From: a virus
IMG/VR virus record: IMGVR_UViG_3300044630_006280
Span: 1-20,475 of that record
Direction: 5' to 3' (one strand)
Length of the DNA stretch: 20,475 nt
In this document: piece by piece, positions 8,926-13,736 of the stretch
How positions within the stretch are numbered: position 1 is the stretch's first letter
Layout of the letters: every line of letters starts with the position of its first letter
Translations under genes and position numbers: made by a program
Notes under the pieces: generated by a model
Told to the model about the DNA's origin: nothing
What the model saw: the letters and a program-made list of their open reading frames with translations, nothing else
The model's database searches: none

Positions 8926-9335
8926 TGGAATTATTTGATATAGTAAAATTAATTACGTCTAAAAATAATAATTGGTCTAAGGTTACCAATAATGAAAAAT
9001 CTAGGAATTTTTTCATGATTAATAGGATCATGAGCATAAAATTCCCGATTTGGGCGAATCAGTTTAATAAGACAAAAATAAATCCTATACCGGTTGTTAA
9101 TTGGTGGCATAATTCTCTTAGCAACAATTACATAAGAAACCCTGATTGGATTTTCACAAAAACCACAAAGAAAGAAAAAGCCTTAAAAGAAGCAGTTTAC
9201 GAGGATGCTGAAAAATTTGTCAGAGAAAAGATGGCTATTTCTAAAAGAGAACTTAGTGAATTGAAACAATTTTACCCTGAGAAGTACAACAAATGGATCA
9301 AAAGTATTGATCAGCAAATTAAGGTTAGAACGTAG
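8925..9335 (+). CDS. Possible clamp-loader small subunit (gp62-like)
   Basis: This is a 136-residue, basic, helical protein. It contains F-F-M-I-N-R-I-M-S followed by I-W-A-N-Q-F-N, which resembles the F-x-x-N-R-x-L-S...N-x-x-N pattern I associate with the gp62 / phage clamp loader A-subunit family of marine T4-like phages. The C-terminus has a M-A-I-S-K-R-E-L-S-E-L helix, comparable to the helical segment with a late glycine/serine turn in those proteins. The presence of a gp44 homologue in the same operon without another obvious partner supports the assignment. Similarity is too weak by eye to be certain, and it could be a different replication accessory protein. Confidence 0.45.
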   Translation: MELFDIVKLITSKNNNWSKVTNNEKSRNFFMINRIMSIKFPIWANQFNKTKINPIPVVNWWHNSLSNNYIRNPDWIFTKTTKKEKALKEAVYEDAEKFVREKMAISKRELSELKQFYPEKYNKWIKSIDQQIKVRT

Positions 9336-9340
9336 AAGGG

Positions 9341-9348
9341 ATAAATAT
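9341..9348 (+). promoter_or_regulatory. T4-late-promoter-like box upstream of 9355
   Basis: ATAAATAT lies six bases before the ATG at 9355, in the short gap after the gp62-like gene. It resembles the T4 late -10 element TATAAATA but is very close to the start codon, so it may be only an A/T-rich ribosome-landing region. Confidence 0.2.
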
Positions 9349-9354
9349 TAAGCT

Positions 9355-9933
9355 ATGGCTCATAAGTACACGCATCTGGTAAACGGGGTTATTAAGAATC
9401 TGGATTGGGATTCTATATTGCTCGTACATAAATCATTTAATAAGGGGGTTGGCTGCGAAGCAACTATAATACCTGGGATTAAGCGTAAGCCATACTCAGA
9501 AGACCTAACTGTAAAAGATATAAAACAGGAACTGAAAGCAGTTCTTAATTTTGTTATTGAAAGAGGTAGTGGTGAATTAAACTATGGACTTTGGCTTATC
9601 AATTGGTATAATGCAGACGAGGAGGAGTTTATGGACATGGGCGATGATGAATTCGAAGATGATGAGAGAGATCAGGAAGAACACGATGAATTCAATGACG
9701 TTGAAACTTGGTTCCCGACAAAACTACAAGTTATACTAAGCCCGCAAAGAATTTCTATTCTGGATTATTCTAGCGAAAGATTTGAGGTTGATATGAATCC
9801 GAACTTTAAGAGTTTAGATATCATGCTGGAAGAAGCAATAGGTAACGAAGACTATGAATTAGCCAATAAATTGAAGGCTGTTATCTCACATAAATCTAAG
9901 GACAAAAATCACGACGCACATAAAGATAAATAG
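9355..9933 (+). CDS. Hypothetical acidic protein with a UVR-like motif
   Basis: This is a 192-residue protein that I cannot name. It has an alpha/beta N-terminal half, then an acidic stretch rich in Asp/Glu (roughly residues 84-118), then a short beta region. Near the C-terminus it has a helix pair L-D-I-M-L-E-E-A-I-G-N-E-D-Y-E-L-A-N-K-L (about 160-179). That pattern is the UVR motif, which in UvrB/UvrC and in Clp adaptors such as McsA mediates protein-protein contact. The motif is established knowledge; its function here is inference. The last 20 residues are Lys/His/Asp-rich. It sits between the replication and DNA-repair genes. Confidence 0.6.
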   Translation: MAHKYTHLVNGVIKNLDWDSILLVHKSFNKGVGCEATIIPGIKRKPYSEDLTVKDIKQELKAVLNFVIERGSGELNYGLWLINWYNADEEEFMDMGDDEFEDDERDQEEHDEFNDVETWFPTKLQVILSPQRISILDYSSERFEVDMNPNFKSLDIMLEEAIGNEDYELANKLKAVISHKSKDKNHDAHKDK

Positions 9934-9939
9934 TATGTC

Positions 9940-10428
9940 GTGAAACTTAGATACATTAAAACAATTAACGAATTTTTTGACCCTGGTGTTTTTGGGGATT
10001 CCCCTGGATACGGCGGGGCAAATGGTGTTTTTAGGGTTAGCTATAAACCTTTTAAGGATCTATCCGTTTCGGTTGGACCTGATCCTAATGTTCCTAGAAC
10101 TATACCCGGGTGCGAATATCAAGTTGGAGACATAGTAATTGGTCAGCCAATAGATAGCAAGAAAAAGGTAGGCGGAATGGTTGTAAAGATCGACAAAGCT
10201 GCCGATGGGAAATCGTATAGATATTTTGTTATGATTCAGTCCATAGGATCGGACGAAAAGAAAGTAATGGAACTTAATCCAGTGACAGTTGTTTTTGCAG
10301 ATATGGGAGACCACGGACACAAAGAGATCATGAATAAGTATAGTGTAGCTAAATTACCAGGCGGCACATATAATTCAAATACTGTTTACAATGACGTTGA
10401 ACTAGGCATTGAAAGAATTGCTCCTTAA
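9940..10428 (+). CDS. Hypothetical protein, GTG start
   Basis: This is a 162-residue protein from GTG 9940. An ATG at 9934 is followed at once by a stop (ATG TCG TGA), so GTG is the only workable start. I do not recognise the family. The N-terminus is basic and aromatic (MKLRYIKTINEFF), like the leaders of some head proteins downstream. The rest is beta-rich, with a Y-Q-V-G-D-I-V-I-G-Q segment and G-G-M-V-V-K-I-D, which looks like a small SH3- or KOW-like barrel (inference). There are Gly-rich stretches at residues 17-32. No catalytic motif is evident. Confidence 0.55.
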   Translation: MKLRYIKTINEFFDPGVFGDSPGYGGANGVFRVSYKPFKDLSVSVGPDPNVPRTIPGCEYQVGDIVIGQPIDSKKKVGGMVVKIDKAADGKSYRYFVMIQSIGSDEKKVMELNPVTVVFADMGDHGHKEIMNKYSVAKLPGGTYNSNTVYNDVELGIERIAP

Positions 10429-10435
10429 GAAACTT

Positions 10436-10442
10436 TATAAAC
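10436..10442 (+). promoter_or_regulatory. Late-promoter-like TATAAAC box
   Basis: TATAAAC lies just upstream of the inverted repeat at 10444-10465. If it is a T4-type late -10 element, transcription would start about six bases further on, inside the 5' arm of the repeat. The match to TATAAATA is partial. Confidence 0.25.
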
Positions 10443-10443
10443 G

Positions 10444-10465
10444 ATCATATCTTAAATGATATGAT
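10444..10465 (+). promoter_or_regulatory. Perfect inverted repeat across the start codon of the UVDE-like gene
   Basis: ATCATATC (10444-10451) is the exact reverse complement of GATATGAT (10458-10465), with a 6-nt loop. The 3' arm contains the ATG at 10461 and most of the second ATG at 10464. In RNA the hairpin would bury the start codon. The stem is AU-rich (2 GC pairs), so it is only moderately stable; at DNA level it could instead be a protein-binding palindrome. Confidence 0.4.
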
Positions 10466-11360
10466 GAAACCTATTGTGACCCAAATACAGCCTAGGATTG
10501 GTTGGCTAAACACAGATACAGATTCTTCCGGCTGGAATATAGAAAATCCTTCCGATCTTTTGGAAAGACTCGAATACCAAATCTATAATTCGGTTTCTAA
10601 TAATATCAAGATTGTTTCTTTAAATCTTAATATTCCTGAACTGGATTCATTGCTTGAGGATCTTTTGGATTCTAAGGATGCTTTAGTTAAGCACAGAATA
10701 CAAACTATTACAAATCTTATAAGCTATCACCAAATTAGATTGGTTTTTTGTTTGTTAAAGGGATATATGCTTGTTCATAGCATAGAAGCAAAGAGAGAAT
10801 CCTGTGTGGATATACTGAATTCGCTTGGGATATTAATGGATATATTTTCTCCGCAACAAGGTGATATCCTGATAAGAGTTGGTAGTGCTTATGGGAATAG
10901 AAAAAATTCAATATCTCTATTTAACTCGGAAATAAGCAAAGTGAATAAATCTGCACTGGATAGACTAGCTATTGTTAACGACGAGGAACCAAGCCTTTTC
11001 TCTGTTACTGATATTCTTGCTGGCATATTTTTCCAGAACAAAATACCGGTTAGTTTTAGAACCCTCTCCCAACTAGCACACAATGGTGGACTTTCCATGA
11101 GAGAAGCTTTTATGCTTTGCTACTCTACCTGGGGCGAGGGGAGAAAGCCAATATTCATACACGCAGAACCAACTGAATTTTTACACAGCAAATATAAATC
11201 ACCAATAGCAACGGTAGACGTATTAAAGCATAGAATACCAAGCTATGGAGTTGAGTTTGATGCATTGATACAAACTTCCTCTGGTGTAGAAGCATGCATC
11301 GATTATTACAGCAACTGGAGATCTCTCCCTCCTATAGTTATCCCTAAGGAAGAAAAGTAG
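10461..11360 (+). CDS. UVDE-fold (UvsE-like) protein, probably without the catalytic metal ligands
   Basis: This is a 299-residue protein with the outline of UV-damage endonuclease, a TIM-barrel repair enzyme that nicks 5' of photoproducts. Seen: P-R-I-G-W near the start (family RLGF/Y), G-S-A-Y-G-N at 141-146 (family GGAYG.K), V-N-D-E at 172-175 (family ENDE), a G-I-P-V-type strand at 195-199 and a T-W-G-E-G-R-K-P segment (family TW....P). At positions where the family, as I recall it, has metal ligands, other residues occur: R139 for His before GGAYG, V172 for Glu of ENDE, R200 and S203 for the Asp and His of vDtLHH, and Gln for the last Glu. Start is ATG 10461 or 10464. The fold assignment is fairly good; the loss of activity is inference from a by-eye alignment. 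Confidence 0.6.
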   Translation: MMKPIVTQIQPRIGWLNTDTDSSGWNIENPSDLLERLEYQIYNSVSNNIKIVSLNLNIPELDSLLEDLLDSKDALVKHRIQTITNLISYHQIRLVFCLLKGYMLVHSIEAKRESCVDILNSLGILMDIFSPQQGDILIRVGSAYGNRKNSISLFNSEISKVNKSALDRLAIVNDEEPSLFSVTDILAGIFFQNKIPVSFRTLSQLAHNGGLSMREAFMLCYSTWGEGRKPIFIHAEPTEFLHSKYKSPIATVDVLKHRIPSYGVEFDALIQTSSGVEACIDYYSNWRSLPPIVIPKEEK

Positions 11361-11401
11361 ACAATTTTTTATCACGCTTTGTTTCTTTAATCTAGCGGGA
11401 T

Positions 11402-12220
11402 ATGCCAGAATTAGCCGAACTTAAGTTAACTGCAGAATTTATAAACTCTTCATGCAGGGGCAAATTATTTTTTGATTCGTGGAAAAATCCAGCACATAAG
11501 GGGCTTATAATTTCTGGGATATATCAGATTTTAGGAACCAAAGACGATTTTTCGATCTCTGCCCAAAGCAGGGGTAAGGAGCTAAAGCTCACACTAAGAT
11601 CTACAAATTCGAAGAGCATCGACCTTTTATTTACAATGGGAATGGGAGGTAATTTTCAATTTTGCACACCATCAGAAAGACCCAAACATACACACTATTC
11701 ATTTATCAATAGAGATAATCTATATGAACTGGATTTTGTTGATGTGAGAAGATTTGGAAGGTGGAAGATCGGCGGATGGAATCCTGAAAGAGGACCAGAT
11801 CCAACCACGGAATTTGAAGATTTTGTTAAGAATATCAAAAATAATATAGCTCATCGGGATTTTAATAAACCATTGTATGAATGGCTTATGAATCAGAAAT
11901 GGGTAAATGGATTTGGTAATTACTTAAGAGCGGAACTTTGCGAAAGATTGGATACCGATCCATTCAAATCCGCTAGGTCTGTTATTATCTCTGATTATGG
12001 AGAAAAATTATTTGAGCTATGTCATCAACTGCCATGGGACGCTTATGAGCTGGGTGGTGGCCAGCTTTACACGTGGAAAAATCCAAATGATGAAAAACCT
12101 CTTAAAAAGCTAGAGTGGGACGAGTGGATGATAGCTTATAAGAATAAGAAATTTGAAAATATGCTAGATAGTAACGATAGAAGATTTTGGTTTAATCCTA
12201 AATGGAAAAAGAATGATTAA
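11402..12220 (+). CDS. Fpg/Nei-family DNA glycosylase lacking the zinc finger
   Basis: This 272-residue base-excision repair glycosylase begins MPELAE, retaining the catalytic Pro2 and Glu3 of the Fpg/Nei family. K59 in S-R-G-K-E-L, the G-M-G-G-N loop, D-V-R-R-F-G-R-W (114-121), and the helix-two-turn-helix N-G-F-G-N (169-173) are all present. Bacterial members end with a CxxC...CxxC zinc finger. Here no such cysteines occur, and the C-terminus instead has N-D-R-R-F-W-F-N (258-265), which could be a zinc-less finger with R260/R261 as the DNA-contacting arginine, as in NEIL1-type enzymes. It follows the UVDE-like gene by 41 bases and overlaps the exonuclease by 8 bases. Confidence 0.88.
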   Translation: MPELAELKLTAEFINSSCRGKLFFDSWKNPAHKGLIISGIYQILGTKDDFSISAQSRGKELKLTLRSTNSKSIDLLFTMGMGGNFQFCTPSERPKHTHYSFINRDNLYELDFVDVRRFGRWKIGGWNPERGPDPTTEFEDFVKNIKNNIAHRDFNKPLYEWLMNQKWVNGFGNYLRAELCERLDTDPFKSARSVIISDYGEKLFELCHQLPWDAYELGGGQLYTWKNPNDEKPLKKLEWDEWMIAYKNKKFENMLDSNDRRFWFNPKWKKND

Positions 12221-12914
12221 TAAATCACATGCACAAAAATATCTGTTTATGGACGTAGAAACTGTAAGCGGACAGCCAGATTTTAAAACTCTTCAGGAAG
12301 AAGATCCCAAGCTTGCTTTACTTTGGGAAAAAAGACATAGATACTATTCTGGAAACTACTCAGAGTATTATGAAAGCGATCCTTCGGTAACGTATAAGGA
12401 TAAAGCAGGATTAGAACCAGAATTTTGCAGGATAGTTTGCGTTAGTTTTGGAACATATCATCCGGACTATGAAGATGGAAAGAGATTAATGTCTTTGCAT
12501 GGTGAGGAATCAGATATTCTGGAAAAGACTAAAAAGGTTATGCATAATTCACACGCAACGGGATATTCCCTATGTGGACATAACATAAAAGCTTTCGATG
12601 TGCCTTGCGTGGGAAAAAGGATGCTATACAATGGTATGATGCCGCCATCTATGCTTAATGTTGTTAACAAGAAACCTTGGGAGATTAATTTTGTGGATAC
12701 CTCTGAATTATTTTCATTTGGTAGTTGGACTAATCAAAAATCCCTTAGCCTTGATCTATTAACTCATAGTCTGGGTATACAGTCTCCTAAATCAATTATG
12801 GACGGATCCCAGGTTAGCGAATTCTTCTATAATGGGAGAATATCTGATATTGTTACTTACTGCGAGGCTGACGTTAGAGCGGTCATGGAAGTTGTAGAGA
12901 CTGTTTCAGTGTAA
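12213..12914 (+). CDS. DEDDy 3'-5' exonuclease (PolB-exonuclease-related)
   Basis: This is a 233-residue RNase H-fold exonuclease. Exo I is F-M-D-V-E-T (D14, E16), Exo II lies in G-H-N-I-K-A-F-D (D129), and Exo III is Y-C-E-A-D-V (Y216, D220, the Y-x3-D spacing of the DEDDy class). It matches the stand-alone exonuclease family related to the proofreading domain of family B polymerases. The segment between Exo I and II (about 20-75) is longer than the minimal fold and rich in Tyr. Its start overlaps the glycosylase stop region by 8 bases, which suggests coupled translation and a shared repair or DNA end-processing role. Confidence 0.83.
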   Translation: MINKSHAQKYLFMDVETVSGQPDFKTLQEEDPKLALLWEKRHRYYSGNYSEYYESDPSVTYKDKAGLEPEFCRIVCVSFGTYHPDYEDGKRLMSLHGEESDILEKTKKVMHNSHATGYSLCGHNIKAFDVPCVGKRMLYNGMMPPSMLNVVNKKPWEINFVDTSELFSFGSWTNQKSLSLDLLTHSLGIQSPKSIMDGSQVSEFFYNGRISDIVTYCEADVRAVMEVVETVSV

Positions 12915-12923
12915 TCTTTTTTA

Positions 12924-12932
12924 GATATATAG
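12924..12932 (+). promoter_or_regulatory. Candidate late promoter box GATATATAG before the capsid genes
   Basis: GATATATAG sits 20 bases before the GTG start at 12953, and an identical 9-mer sits 16 bases before the protease-scaffold start at 16252. Both are in short intergenic gaps ahead of head genes. It resembles the T4 late -10 element in composition. The duplication in the right places is seen; promoter function is inference. Confidence 0.4.
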
Positions 12933-12957
12933 CACTCAAATAATCCAAGAGAGTGCT
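12931..12957 (+). promoter_or_regulatory. Hairpin across the GTG start of the nucleotidyltransferase gene
   Basis: AGCACTC (12931-12937) is the exact reverse complement of GAGTGCT (12951-12957), with a 13-nt loop. The 3' arm contains the GTG start at 12953 and the 5' arm begins inside the late-promoter-like box at 12924-12932. Four of seven pairs are GC. In a long read-through RNA it could mask the start; an RNA begun from the box would lack most of the 5' arm. Confidence 0.45.
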
Positions 12958-13735
12958 GTACAGATACAACGAATTTATTAGCGAGGGAAGAATTTCTGAG
13001 TTTTACAACGACGAGTTAAACCCCAAATTCTGGACTAAGAAGAAAAACCAAAAAGGTGAAACCGAATGGGTTTTAGATAGAAATGTCCGTAAGAAGCTAT
13101 TAATCATAGCTAAAGATTTTTATTCAAAATTTGAAGATACGATTGGCAAGCCTAAGATTGTAGATATACAATTAACGGGTTCTTTGTCCAATTACAACTA
13201 TACAAAGTATTCAGATCTTGATGTGCATGTCTTGGTCGACTTTGATAAAATAGACGCTCCTAAGAAGGTTTTAAAAAGTGCAATAGATGGTATTAGATTC
13301 GTTTGGAATCTAAGGCACGACATCAGAATCAGAGGTCATGAGGTTGAAACCTATATGCAGGATTCTGAAGAGCCGCATGTAGCAAGTGGACTTTATTCAT
13401 TGATGGACGATGAATGGATTAAAAAACCAACATTCGATCCACCATCTGTTGACCCTGCAGACGTAGATAAAAAGTATGAAGGTATAGCATCGGATATAAA
13501 TAAATTCGAGGAAAAATTGGTTAAGCAAAATACCACCCCTTCCAATGCCAAAGAGCTTTATGAGAAAGCTGGTAAATTAAAAGAAAAGATTATGAAAATG
13601 AGAAAAGAGGGTCTTCAGAAGGAAGGCGAATTCTCTGTGGGCAATCTTGCTTTTAAGAAGCTTAGGAATGAGGGATATATAGAGAAATTGATTGATACTA
13701 TCAGTCAGGCTTACGATAAAATTTATTCAGAATAA
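12953..13735 (+). CDS. Pol-beta-fold nucleotidyltransferase with a T4-type capsid-targeting N-terminus
   Basis: This is a 260-residue protein from GTG 12953; no ATG is available before the conserved N-terminus. The nucleotidyltransferase signature is G-S (76-77) then S-D-L-D-V-H (87-92), with catalytic D88 and D90 and a third acidic residue E132 in H-E-V-E-T-Y. Such enzymes transfer a nucleotide to RNA, protein or small molecules; the substrate here is unknown. The C-terminal part (about 160-260) is helical and basic. The N-terminus MLYRYNEFISEG closely matches the capsid-targeting peptide of T4 internal proteins (MKTYQEFIAE|A), including a gp21 cleavage site I-S-E|G after residue 11. This suggests the enzyme is packaged in the head, which is inference. 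The next gene starts one base after the stop. Confidence 0.8.
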   Translation: MLYRYNEFISEGRISEFYNDELNPKFWTKKKNQKGETEWVLDRNVRKKLLIIAKDFYSKFEDTIGKPKIVDIQLTGSLSNYNYTKYSDLDVHVLVDFDKIDAPKKVLKSAIDGIRFVWNLRHDIRIRGHEVETYMQDSEEPHVASGLYSLMDDEWIKKPTFDPPSVDPADVDKKYEGIASDINKFEEKLVKQNTTPSNAKELYEKAGKLKEKIMKMRKEGLQKEGEFSVGNLAFKKLRNEGYIEKLIDTISQAYDKIYSE

Positions 13736-13736
13736 G

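Noticed and set aside
13692-13736. N-terminal extension of the 823-residue protein from an upstream ATG
   Set aside because: It would overlap the nucleotidyltransferase gene by 44 bases; ATG 13737 sits one base after its stop and gives a leader with a fitting protease site.
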